Source of the DNA: Struthidea cinerea
Taxonomy: Eukaryota; Chordata; Aves; Passeriformes; Corcoracidae
DNA: 64,000 bases
Direction of reading: 5' to 3'
Assembly: GCA_013397865.1 (NCBI GenBank)
Contig: VZTI01000617.1
Location: forward strand, 140,520-204,519
Shown here: positions 12,073 to 23,840 of the stretch, one piece after another
Layout: every line of letters starts with the position of its first letter
Numbering within the stretch: the first letter of the stretch is position 1
The notes under the pieces: model-generated
Database searches by the model: none
What the model was told of the DNA's origin: nothing
The model's input: the letters and a program-made list of their open reading frames with translations, nothing else
Translations under genes and position numbers: made by a program

Positions 12073-12990
12073 TCAGAAAGTGTCTGGGGTCCTATTAGAG
12101 GAAAGAGAAAAAGATGGACAATTTGGTAGGTTGTTCAAGTCATCTTCCCACATCAGGCCAACTGCAGCAGAAGGGGGACAGCCATTACCAGTGTGAGGAC
12201 AGTAAAAATGAATTGATGGCTCTACTCCAGTTCTTAATAGAGCAACTTGTTCTAATTGTGCCTCTTTGTATACTCTATAGAGGAGAAATGTTTGGCAGAA
12301 CATAGAGGATTAACTACTATTATGCCATTGAAAATCCCTGACTCTGAGGAAAACATGACAAGCACATTGGAGGCAAGAATGTCATGCAACAGCTTTTTTT
12401 CCAAGCTCAGCATCAGTTGAGAGAGAAATCAGTCCATTAGTTTTCACAGGCAATACGGCATTCTCCTTAAACCTGGTCTTCTATACACCACTGGAAGCTT
12501 TGCCACTGGCGTCCATGGTTCTGGAGTTAAAGAGCTTTCATTGTAGTCATCACACAACTGCTGATATTGGTGAATGAAATCACCTTGTGATCCCCTCATG
12601 ACAATGACATCATATATTTCCCCTGTTTGTGAGATCCCTGTCTTCTCCCTCGGTCTCTAGGGATTACAGTGCAAAGCTGATGGTGAGATAGTTTCTTACT
12701 GCATTGGTTTTGAAGACGAACTGTCTTCCTTGTAGCTCAGCCCTTTCCTGAGCAATTAAAAAGATCTGTGCAATTTTTCCTGCACTCACACTTTCTCTCA
12801 AGCATGCCAACTTGTGATTTGGGCAAGTTGTGTTTACATTAAATTTTATTCTCTCAGGAGGTTTTTCATTCAGCAACTGTCTAGCACAAGTTCACAGCAG
12901 AAATTTGCTTGATGCAGAGTGCCCTTTCCTCCTGCTGGCTTTAAAACGACTTATGGATACTAAGCTTCTTGCAGGATCATGTGCCATCAT
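12073..12990 (-). pseudogene. Possible decayed coding remnant, identity unknown
   Basis: Several minus-strand frames follow one another. One runs from an ATG at 12990 to a stop at 12664 and is broken once by TGA at 12894-12892. A second, in another frame, runs from 12656 to a TGA at 12446-12444. The same frame is open again from about 12431 to 12252. A third frame runs from about 12309 to 12073. The composition looks protein-like (mixed charged and polar residues, few low-complexity runs), but I recognise no domain, catalytic motif or family. The minus-strand LTR at 10927 lies downstream in the same orientation, so this could be the 3' internal part of a dead provirus; no polypurine tract is seen before the LTR. 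It could equally be an old processed pseudogene or chance. No single frame is longer than expected by chance. Confidence 0.25.
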
Positions 12991-12999
12991 TTATTTTAC

Positions 13000-14169
13000 A
13001 CAACAGTCTGTTTTACATAATAAGATTTACAACATCAAAGACAGCAAGAATGTTCTTTTTAAAAAAGAGAGTGTGAACCCCTTACATGCTTAGGAAAAAC
13101 ATTCATATCCTGTATGTATTTTTCACCTAGTGGAATGCCTGCTGTTTAACAGTGTCTAGGGATTTAAATGAAAGCTGACAACAGAAATATCCTAGACATA
13201 CCTCTTTTTTAAATACCTTTAACTTCTTTTAGCTTCCTGTCTTCCGGCTTTGCTTTGTGACAACAAAAGCCAAAATCTTAGAACTACTTTGTTTACAGGA
13301 TTTCCAGGGTACTCCAAATCACTTCTGTGCCTGGTGGAAACTCAATAAAGATGTACAAGAGCGCTGTCAAATATGCACTGAGAAGAGGTCTGGCACTGTG
13401 TGTGTTTCCCTCTCAGTGAAGAAGCTGCATTGCTATTGACTTGAAATCAGGCAGAATCTGGCCCTTTCCCTTACAACTTTTGCCCAAGGAAGGAGCCATG
13501 GAGTACAGACTGTGTTTCACTGATCTTATGGGTCCTGCTGAAAGGGCAGGGGCACCCCAGGGATGTATTTGGAGGGCAAGGTGGGGAGACCTGCCCTGCA
13601 CTGTCCTTGTGAGCAGAGACCTTGTTCAGTCCATTTGTCGGATAACGCTTTCTTGCACAGCAGTGCAGAGGAGGCTGAAACAAATCAAAGAGTATGAGTA
13701 AGATGCTTGCTGGTGAAGTGATTAAATACACCAAGTGTTAGATCCTTCTCTCATTCCCAAAATGAAGACAGTGACATAAAAAGGCTGGAAGAGGTGGACT
13801 TGTAACCTGTAATGTCTGTGGACCAGTGGGTCAGGAAGAACCACTACACAATGCAGGGATTTTTATAAGTTGTTTAAAGAGCTGTTTTGGTGAGCAGTAG
13901 GAGTAAGGGGTTAAAGTGCAGAAGTCAGACCAGTTGATTAAACCAAATAATTATCAATATATTACTCTCTAAAAATTTTAGACTTCCCATTCACTGGAGT
14001 CCTTTAAAGTCCTTTGCTGTTTCAGTGTCCTCATGCTTCTCATAACATTGTGAAATGGGCTGGCTCTGCAACCTGAACAGACTTTCTAGCAGCTTCGGTA
14101 CCCCAGAATCGTGCATTTTGGGATTTCGTAGCAGAAAGAGGTCCATGGCAAGAAAGATCTTAATTTTCC
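13000..14169. other. Non-coding unique sequence
   Basis: No gene or repeat is recognised. The overlapping frames at 13413-13734 lie on both strands in a slightly GC-richer patch and are mutually exclusive shadows without domains. Confidence 0.5.

Positions 14170-14229
<60 letters not shown>
14170..14229 (+). repeat. (TTTC)n microsatellite
   Basis: About 15 uninterrupted tetranucleotide copies (CTTT/TTTC). The perfect copies suggest it is likely to vary in length between individuals. Confidence 0.97.
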
Positions 14230-17200
14230 AATTTTTAGACCATTTCAGTGCAAGAAACCACTTAGTCTTGCTATGTCGCACATTGTTGTAGGGTTAACTA
14301 ATTTTGTTAAGGTCTAGAATGTGCTTTTAAGTATACTCTAGAGAAAAATTTTGCCATGGCAGGAAATGAAGATGATGAACTAATCAGTTGTCTTTGTCAC
14401 TGGTTTTATGATTCATTTTTTATGGTGCTGTGTCTTTATGAAATAATATGAAATGTATGAAATTGTCCCTGTTTGCAAGACTCTTTTAAAATGTTTTTAA
14501 ATTCTTATTTGCAAGCCATGTTTCAGCTATAAATACATCGGCAGATTAGAATTTCATTGCTGCAGTTTTTCCTAACTACCTCAAGCACAATCTTAATGCA
14601 AATAGAATAATCCCTTCGCTTTGGAGTCTCTAGATCAAAAGTGAAAGAATGTTTGCAGGGACCTGACTGCCTTCTTTAGCTGTCTCCTAGAGAAGAACAG
14701 ACAGTCAGTCACTGGAACAGCTCGTGACATATGTTTGGCAGCAAAAGTACCCCTGATTCCAAGTTCCAGATTACACTTCTCAGCTATGGCTGGCCCTCTT
14801 CCTGGGCACTCATTAGCTTTTCTTTTAGTCATTTTACACCCAACAGAGGTAGTCTCCTTCTGCTGAGATTTTCGTGTTTGTTTGTTTTGGGTTTTTTTGC
14901 GGAAGACATGATCTCTCCTGTGTAGTGGTGGGAATGTGTTGGGGTTCCCTTTGGCTGAAAGGGTGGCTGGCAGAAAATGAGTACATTTATTCTTAGCAAA
15001 GAGGGATGTGTGAGCTGGGGGAACAGCTCAGGAGAAATCTGATGTGGGTCAGGAGTCTTCCTTTGCACTACATGTAGCCTCTGCTCTGCCTGCTGCTGTG
15101 GAAGTCAGGTCTGTGTCACCCCTCTGTCTCAGACACCCATGTACACAGACCCAGCCTTTTGTGCTTAAGCAGCAGATTTCTCTAGGACCATATGGGTGCT
15201 GGCCCCTTTCCTGTCTTGGGGTCATCTTCCATTCCTGGCTGCAGCATCCTATGTTTCTGAGCAAGACCAGGATGATGAAAACCACCCGGAGCATTTAAAC
15301 CAGAGAACGAATAGCAACAAGAGAAACCTCAGAATGCAGAGAGGTGACTGGCTGAGGTAATTTAAAATAAAAAATGGTTCTTGTCCAGCAGCTCCTTTAT
15401 AACTCATAGTTACTGTCCAGAATATCTCAGGAAACCATTTTGTATTCTGCTAGTGTAAACCTAAATAGCAGATTTATCTTTAAAGATTAGGAGTTATTTG
15501 GGAAAGTTCATTTCATTGTTGTATTTAAAACAGAACATTCCTGTCTCTTTGTCACCTAACTATTTTATATATTAAACTAATTACTTTAGTGAGGCTAAGT
15601 AAAACAATTATTAGACTGCATATTTGAGTCTCCTTATGGCATCAAGATTAAAATCCAGTCATCCCACACTATAAGCTCTTCCCTCCTCTTCCCTTGACTC
15701 CCCCAAAAAAGGTTTAGGTTGTTTGGTTGTTTGTATTCTTTGAAGAATACAAAGGGTTTGCACTTCAGGCAAGCCCATTTCCTTTTTTAATGGGAAAAGC
15801 TCCAAGCATTGCTTTTCAAACAGAAGGAGAAAGATTATTTTTGCAGTCTTCTGTCGAGCAGTTTTGGACAACACCCTTTAACAGGAAAGCACAGATTCTC
15901 CTAAATTTCTTCAAGATGAAGACAGATAAGCTTCCTGTTTTAAATTACTTACCACAATTAATGGTTTGAGATGATGATAGTAATGTGTAAGTTGTTTTAT
16001 CCTTTTACCCTTTTTATATGAATGAGTTTAGTGCACTGTGCCACGTGAAGTTCTCTGTTGAACTCAACGGTATTTGAACTTGAAAGTGTTTTTGTAACAA
16101 AGAAGGGCAAAGACACCACCTCCTCATGTAAAAACATTTGAAGGAATGGGCCCGAGAGTAGACCCAGTGTTAAGTCAACGTTGAGAAAAATGGATTTAAG
16201 CATAGGTTAAAAGAAGGCCAGATTTTCAGTTAGAGATGATTGTCTGGGCCCTTAAGGAAAGAAGTGATGGAATTAAAGGGACAAATATTTAGTTGTGCTG
16301 CACAGAAATGTTTTGAACTTTCTCCGGAATCTTTTCATTTTGTATCTGCTGATTAGTGTAGGTCATAAAATTATTTCAGGAATGCAAACTAAACATAACC
16401 ACAACTTTACAAAGTATCAGAGCATTATTGCATGTGGAATCATGCAGTGTGGTCTGGGAAAGGATATAAATGCCTACCTAATTTCTGAAACCTTTAGTTT
16501 GAGGAACAGTAAGTACTAAGTACATGTAGGGCGCACTGATACATGGGAACATCCACATGGTATTGCGAGGACAGAGGACTGTATATGTCTTCTTGCTGTT
16601 CTGGGTGTTCAGGGCTGTGGATGACTAGACAGGGACAGAGACTGAAACTTCCATCTCTGCCCAATAGGATGTGAAATAATTTTGTGACAGCTTTTTCATT
16701 GTCCTATAGTAGAATAATGTGATTCAGCACTTGACCAAATTCCCAGTATCTTCCAGTTTGGCAGTTTTAAGCACAGTGATGAAGCACGAGGTCAAGATTG
16801 CAAGACATGCAAAGAATGATTTGAAGATAAAAGTGCTGTTATTGAAAATTTTCAGGATTTCAGATTTAGAAGAAATTGTTTTGTTTTATTAATCAGAGAC
16901 TGTTAGCTAGATGTGCCCAAGGCAGCCAGAAATTTCTTACTAAGAACCAGTTCCGGGGGAAGTGAGCTTTGCCTCCAGCATGTTCTTGGTTCATTGTATT
17001 CCATGGATGATTCGTCAAGGACAGCTCCTACTTTCAGTTAGGTTAAAAAAGAAAATTAAACATCCCGGCATCACCACCACTAAAATGTGTTATATGATGC
17101 TCAGATATGCATGTTTTCAAAAAGAGCACGTAATTTTTTTCTCTGCTTTCTGGATTTCCAGAATCTAATGCTAACCTCCTTTCCCTTTTCTTTCCTTTTC

Positions 17201-20200
17201 TTCTCTTCTCTTGTTTATTTGAACGATGAATGCAAAGCAGAAAATAGTTTTCTGGCAGTAAATGCTCTCTGGCATCGGAAAGTAGTTGATAGTTAAGTTA
17301 AGAATGAAAAATATGGGGTTGGAATATGTAGTGGTTGAGCTACTCTGCTGGCTGGGCACATTCCCGGATGGCCAGATGTGTCTTGCTGCCATAGATTTAT
17401 AATGTGGGATTTCTGCAGAAGGTGGAAGAAAATACTCTTTGTAAATGGGGAAGGGAAAGGCTTTGAAAAAGAGAAGCTGTTTTTCCTTTGGGTTTTAGAT
17501 GCTTTCCAAAGTCATCATTCGTTTCTTGCCTTCTAAAAGACACCACCACTGAATAAAAGAGTGATACCTTAGAGATTGCCTTGCATGGCACTTCCTTCTG
17601 CAGAGTTCATTGCTGTACCAGAGCTTTCCTCTTGTGTGTTTGGAGAGCTTCTGGCCCACTGAAGCCCAATGCTAATGGAGCCATATAGGCCACAGTGCAT
17701 TAATAATATTAATGCCAAGCTACCACATCTGCGTTATGTTTCCTGTGCTGTAGAATTATCCTCTTAGCCAGATAAGTGCCTGCTTTCCACTTTCCATTCC
17801 CTGCAAAAGTGAGATTCGTTTCACTGCTCACTAGCTCAGAGAGAGGCTTTGAACATGAATTTCTCCTGCAATTGCCACAGTGGGACAGCCCTCGCATACC
17901 AGTGTAATTTGCATTGCTGTCTGAGGACATTTACACAGTTTAAGCACTTTAGGAGCCACCAAAGCAATTTATGCACTGGGCAGCCAAGTGTGCTCTTTAC
18001 TGTACCTTGCTGTGCACATCTCCCTGCAAAACAGAAACCCTGTGTGCTGCCCCACCTTCCTCCTTCAGCCTCCTCCCCAGCTACACTTCTTGTCTCTGGA
18101 AACAGCTTTTAACCCAGACCTGTCTGCAGAAGTGTCATTTGTTCCTGGAGCAATCTCCCTCTTCTTGGGGCAGCAGCTGGGGAGCGTGGGGGTGTGGGGA
18201 GCAGCGAGAGTGTTCAGTCCCTCTCTGTCATGATTAGTTTAGTGCACACTGGGAGCTATGAAATGGTGCTGGTGATGACCTTGCATTCCCACATAGGCAG
18301 CTTGATCCAGAACGTTTCCCATGGAAGAAACTTGTACTTAATTTCAGGTGTCAACTTAGAAACCCACCATCTCTTTGTTACTAAATACATAACTAATGCC
18401 ACTGTAAACCTGTTCTGTGTTTTGGGACTGAAGTGCAGCTTATTTTTAACCTGAAACTGACTTTGGTGAAGAACATCCTTCCTACATCAGCCTGTTTGCA
18501 GAGCTATGGCTGAGCAGCCAGAGGAAAAAAGAATGTGGTGTTTCCCATAAGTAACTGCAGTGCCAACAGGAGCACTGCTAGGGACCAAGATACAGTGGGG
18601 TAAATGGGAGTGTGTGATTTGTTTTGTTTGATAGGAGAAAAGTAGAAGATTTAGCAAAAGGAAAATAAATGTAAAGGTAACACTGGTTTACATGAAAATA
18701 GTGTCTTCTTATTGCATGGATACTTGCTATTTTATAGCAATAGATGCCAAGCTAGTACTTAAAGCATGGATAGCATGATTTATATTCAGAGGCCTAGCAA
18801 CTGGTACTGTTTTAGGAAGAAAAGGCATATGCTTTCAATATGTTAAAATGTGTCTTTGGCAGCATAATGGTTTTAAAATACTATTGCTCTTCCCTCTCTC
18901 TGTGCTTCTCCCGTATCTTGTTTCCCAAATTCCACAAGATCCAGCCATCTGGCTTTCTCATTATTTGGCCCATTGTATATTGTTAGTCTACTCTTCTCTA
19001 AAGAAGGGGAGACAAAGAAATTTATTATTAAATTTAGTGTAGTTATTCATTCCCTATTTGTAGTTAGATTTTAGTTTAATTTGTATTTCTTTACTTTTTT
19101 CTTGGTCTTGTCTCGTTGTACTGTGTTACTGCTTGGGATTGGTTGCTAGCTAAGTGTGCAGCAAAGTCTGGGGTGTTGGTTTTTGCTTGCTGGCTAAACT
19201 TGGGGGGGTTTAACCCTTTTGTGCAGTAGGGATCAGTGTGCTTTCCCTGTGGCTTGTGCTCTGGTTCAGCAGCTGCAGATGGGCCAGCCTTGGAGTAGGT
19301 CTCTGTGTGCAGCCACCTGTTCATTTTCAGGAGCTGTGAAGGAAGTGCCCAGAAGCTTTCCTTGTGACTCCCCTCTGCAGCGACAAGGCAGTGATAACAA
19401 GTGCCTGTGCTGAGGCTGTGTGACCCTCCTTTAGTGTAGGGAGGGGGGGAGCAACAGTTGTGATTTAAACCCTTCAGAGCAGGTGTGATGGGTCCTGGAC
19501 TGAGCCCTCCGGGTTGACCCAGGTGATGAGGACTTATCAAGAAATCCAGAAGTCTACTCTGCTTTATTATACTTGAATGTTTTGAAAATTCAGGTGCTAT
19601 TTAGAATCTGCTTGTAAGGACTGAGTGGGCTGGGTTGGATGAGAGCATTGAAGCATGGTGTGAGGGCAGAGCCATTCCTATCTCCGAGCATCCGAGCTCT
19701 GTTCCACATGAACTGGAAGGGGCCCTGTGCCCCCAAGGAAGCACACGAGTCAAGGACTGGGAGAAGTTAGCAAAATCCATTGACATTAATCCAAATTAAC
19801 CTTTGAACACCTCATGTTTTCTGAATGCAGTTTTTTAAATGGCAGCAGACAGCAGTAAATGATCTTGTTTAATATCTCTGGCTTCAGTGAATGTGAAACA
19901 TTAGTATGAAATCTCCTTATTGTTATAATAAATATCTGGTTTAGCCTGATAAGAGGTGAGATGGTTCATAAAATGCTGGATGAGTAGGCCTAAAGAATCT
20001 GTTTAATTGAATCTTCTTTCTTACAATGTCAGAGTAGTTGAAAATAGAGGTCTGGGGAAATGTGGTAAAACGCTGCTTTGGCATTTTCTCATTGGTGAGC
20101 TGGGCTGATGATGATCCTTTTTTGTGTCCCCATGAAACCAACTGAAGACAAGTCGCTCCTAACAGCAAATGAGGCATTTTTATATAATTTATTCTATGAA

Positions 20201-23200
20201 AGTATGTGTGTGAGAGTTGGGAGACACATAGCTTAATTTCATAGGTCAAATAAGGATGTGAGGTTGAATTTAACCATACTGTCTGAAATAGCAGGAAATG
20301 TGTTTCTTAATGTCACCATTTTTCATTTTCTTTTAGGAGCTGTTATATTGCATAGGGAACATTTAGCAGTTGTGTCTCTGAATCCCTGTTGTTTACTGAT
20401 GTGACCTTTTATAGCTTTCAAATGTGGTGAGGTTTTTTTTCCCCATGTAAAATGAAGCTTAAATTTCCTTTACCATTCACATTGGCATAGCTTTGTTTTA
20501 CACAAGCTGAACAAGTATCCCTGCCTCGAATGAGTAATCTGCTGGAGCTGGTAATATGAGAAAAGGCTCTGGAAAAGGTTAGTACATGCTACATTCAAAT
20601 ATCCATATTGCATATACAAGACCTTTGGTTTAGGTGACAAAGCAAGAAGATAGAAGCACAAAAAAAGTGATTAGCTATCAGGAATTTTTAAACCCTAAGC
20701 ACTTCAAAGCAGGTTAACAGATAGTTAAGGGGATCATATATCTTATGCCTAGGTAGTAAATACCCACATTATACTCACCAAGTACAAAGAAATGCTTATT
20801 TCTTCATGCATAGGTATGAGCGCTGACCTATAGATTTCTGAGTTCTTGGAAGTTACTTCTCATTTTATGTCATGATCTTACTATTTCCTGCCATGCTGCA
20901 ACTTTCTCATCATCTGGGAAGAATCATGTCAAGTTGTCAAACAGACTAATTGGTTTAATATTTTGCAATTCTTTCACTTGAAAACTGATTCTTAGCTGGT
21001 GATAAAATCACTTTTGTTTTAAATGTTAGTGCCTTTGACAGACAGAAGTATTAGATACTTTGATAGGATTTTCAGAATTGCCTGTGGGTTTTGGACATTT
21101 AATTCCCATTAATTTCTGAGATGTTCTTTGCTTCCCTCGGGACACTTTGAAAATCTCAGCCTTTGTAAACCTGGAAATGGCTGGTTTTAAAATCTTTTCA
21201 GTTTCAACTTAGTGGAAAATCTATTTCTCACCCAGTTTCTACAGCTTTAAATGGAAGGTAGGGCTTTTCCTTGGAGCGCTGGGCGAGGGAGGCAGCCAAA
21301 ACAAGCAGAAATAGGATCACAGTGACAAACCTCACTGAGATCCTGATGCCTCTTTGGGAGGGAGCTCTGTTTGCTTTTGCAACCCTTTGGGCAGAGTGCA
21401 CATCCTCTCCTCGACGTGAGCTGCTTCCCACCAGGACTGAGGGGAGGAGGGAGAGGGCTTAGCGGCACAGAAGTCACCCAGCGAGGACTGCTGTGGTTCC
21501 TACTGCTGTGCTGCTCCTCCCCATCTCCCCATGCAGGGAGGCATGCAGAAATTCCTGGTGGTCTTGGCTAAAATGTGGTGGTGGAAGAACAGGGGTAGAT
21601 CTCAGTTCCCTTCACTTGTTATGTTTTGTATGTTGGAGCACAAGCCCATAATAGAAGGACACTCAGCTGGAAGGCTGCAGCTCTCAGGAAGAAGGCTGGT
21701 ATTTGCTGCAAAACCTTCCCTGTGGTTTTGTCTGGAACACAAAGCTTGGGGAGCTTAGTAAATTCTGGGTTAAAACTGGTGAGTGAATTCAGAGACAGAC
21801 AATATGGCCTGTGAAATCTGGGCTGATAACTGTGAGGAAGCAGAATGTTTAAAACAATGGGGCTGGAAGCAGGCTAGGAGCGTGGAGCCAGCTGTGGAGC
21901 CTTGGGCAAGCCTGGGAGTTGAGATACATGTGATGAAAGCAGCCTGGTCCAGTAGGGAAATTCTGCCTGAAAACTTCACTTCTGCCCTGAAATCATCAGC
22001 CTTCATCTCTGTATTGCTGACATTTCTTGGCTCAACAGTTTGACTTGTCAGTAGCAAAAGACAGTGTGAGAAAAAACATTTTGCAATTCATGTTGTTCCT
22101 TTGCGTTTGTTCAAAATGGCTGCTGGGCAAGGGAGAGAAAGTCTTTTTCCAAAGTTTAAGAAAGGGAAGCACAGCACAGTGGCCCTGGGTCATGCTGTGT
22201 AGGCTGGCTGTGTTCAGCCTTAGCACTGATCCTCCAGGAGTTGCTCTGGAATGCCTGAAGCTCCTGAATGTCTTCCTAAATGGGCCTTTTCCTCATCAAA
22301 AGGAAGTGTGGGGAGACAAAAGTGACCTTTGAAGTGGTGTTGGGGTTGCAAAAAAGTACATTGCTGTTGATCAGAGACCCCATTGTAAAAATACAGAGCT
22401 TCCAGTGTGCTATCTTAATTTTTCTGCCTCGCATTTGTCTGCTGGTAGTAGTCCTGTCCTTTGTCTTCTAAAGCACCAGAGAGATGTGCAGTATGAAAGG
22501 AATGATCCTGAGGCCACCAAAGAGTCCTGTTTTTTGTTGTTGTTTATACTGAGGTATTATGTTATACTATTGGCAAAGTAATTTTCAGCTCCAAGTGAGA
22601 CAAGATCAGTCACAGTGGTTTTCACAAGATTGATGTGAAGAGCTAGAGTGGTGCTAATTAATCAGAGATGGAGAGAGCATGTGCCTGCATACTCAATTAG
22701 TGTAACATTTCCTAAATTGGAACGGAGCTCTGCCATACAGTAATACTATAGCAAAGCCTGAAGGGTGCAGGGATACAATTCATAATGCACTACCTTAACT
22801 TGTTACTTGAACTCTGGCACCCCGAGACACCACTGAGTGCTGAGCCCAGAGTGATTTTCTGTGGTAGGTGCTGCAGAGCTGGGAATTGCCAAAAATGCTG
22901 GAAAGGCAGCATTTCCTTTTATTTAGACGATGTTATATAACTAGGCTCCTTAATTATATTTTTACTTAAACAGAAAGAGGACTTGGTGTTTGTTGCAGTA
23001 AATCATCTTTGACATAAACAATACTTAAGTACGGCTGCTTTTCACTGTTCTTTGAAATCCAGTCTCTTTTAAGAAAAACTGCAGGTTGTGAGAGCTGCTA
23101 CAATGCTATAAATAACAATGAAGTGGTAGTTCCAGATTTGTTTCAATACTGCACATGGAAGCTTAAAAATGAAAACTGATCTCTAATGTAAAAGAAGTGG

Positions 23201-23769
23201 AGATCTATGCTTGACATCTAAATGAATTTCACTCTTAACCTCTAGTATTTTTATTTGCTTGTTCTTATGTTACAGTAAAGGTACGTTTTTTGCCTATACA
23301 TAGAAAAACCTATAAGACATTGTGACCTGAAGTAGCAGAAGATTTTCATTAAGTCTTTGAAAATAAACTGATTTAGTGGCATAGCAGCTTTAATTTTATC
23401 CAGATTTGTAGTTTACATCAGGCACAGCTGTTAAATAAACCTGCAGAATGAATTAGAAATGGATTAATGAAGCTCTAAGACAAATACATCAGAATATTTT
23501 AAACAGCTCTCAAGGAAACAGTTTTATTTAATTTTAGTCATGTAATGGCTTTATACTCTGAGCAAAATAAAGTAAAACAATAGGCCCAAATTCTAAATTG
23601 ACATCCAACGTATTTTTCCACAGGTTTTTGAAGTACGAAAAACCATATAATTATTTTCTGACTAGTGAAATTGGTTCATATGGATTATGAAGAAAAGGAG
23701 CCCTCCCTAACAAGTACGGTCTGTGGCAGCTGACCTGCTACCTGGTACACCATTCCACTGGCTGTAAAA
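14230..23769. other. Non-coding unique sequence
   Basis: No gene, RNA gene or mobile element is recognised. It holds an 11-bp perfect palindrome at 15730-15753 and a polypyrimidine stretch at about 17174-17213. Two modestly GC-richer patches (about 18000-18240 and 21240-21560) produce overlapping frames of 60-90 codons on both strands with no recognisable domain. The 149-codon frame at 19091-19540 (minus) also lacks any motif I can name. Confidence 0.5.
15730..15753. repeat. Perfect 11-bp inverted repeat
   Basis: TTTGTATTCTT at 15730-15740 is exactly complementary in reverse to AAGAATACAAA at 15743-15753, with a 2-nt centre. Confidence 0.9.
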
Positions 23770-23840
23770 CCAGAGATACAGTCCAATTCCATTTGTAGTT
23801 ATGCTGCTGTAAATCTGGAGTAAGTTCATTGGTTTGATCC
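23770..23840 (+). repeat. Ancient amniote interspersed-repeat fragment
   Basis: The block at 23804-23830 (GCTGTAAATCTGGAGTAAGT and following CATTGG) resembles an old repeat common in turtles, crocodilians and birds with the phrase 'gtgtaaatccggagtaactccattga'. The match is short and diverged, so the family is not named. Confidence 0.35.
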
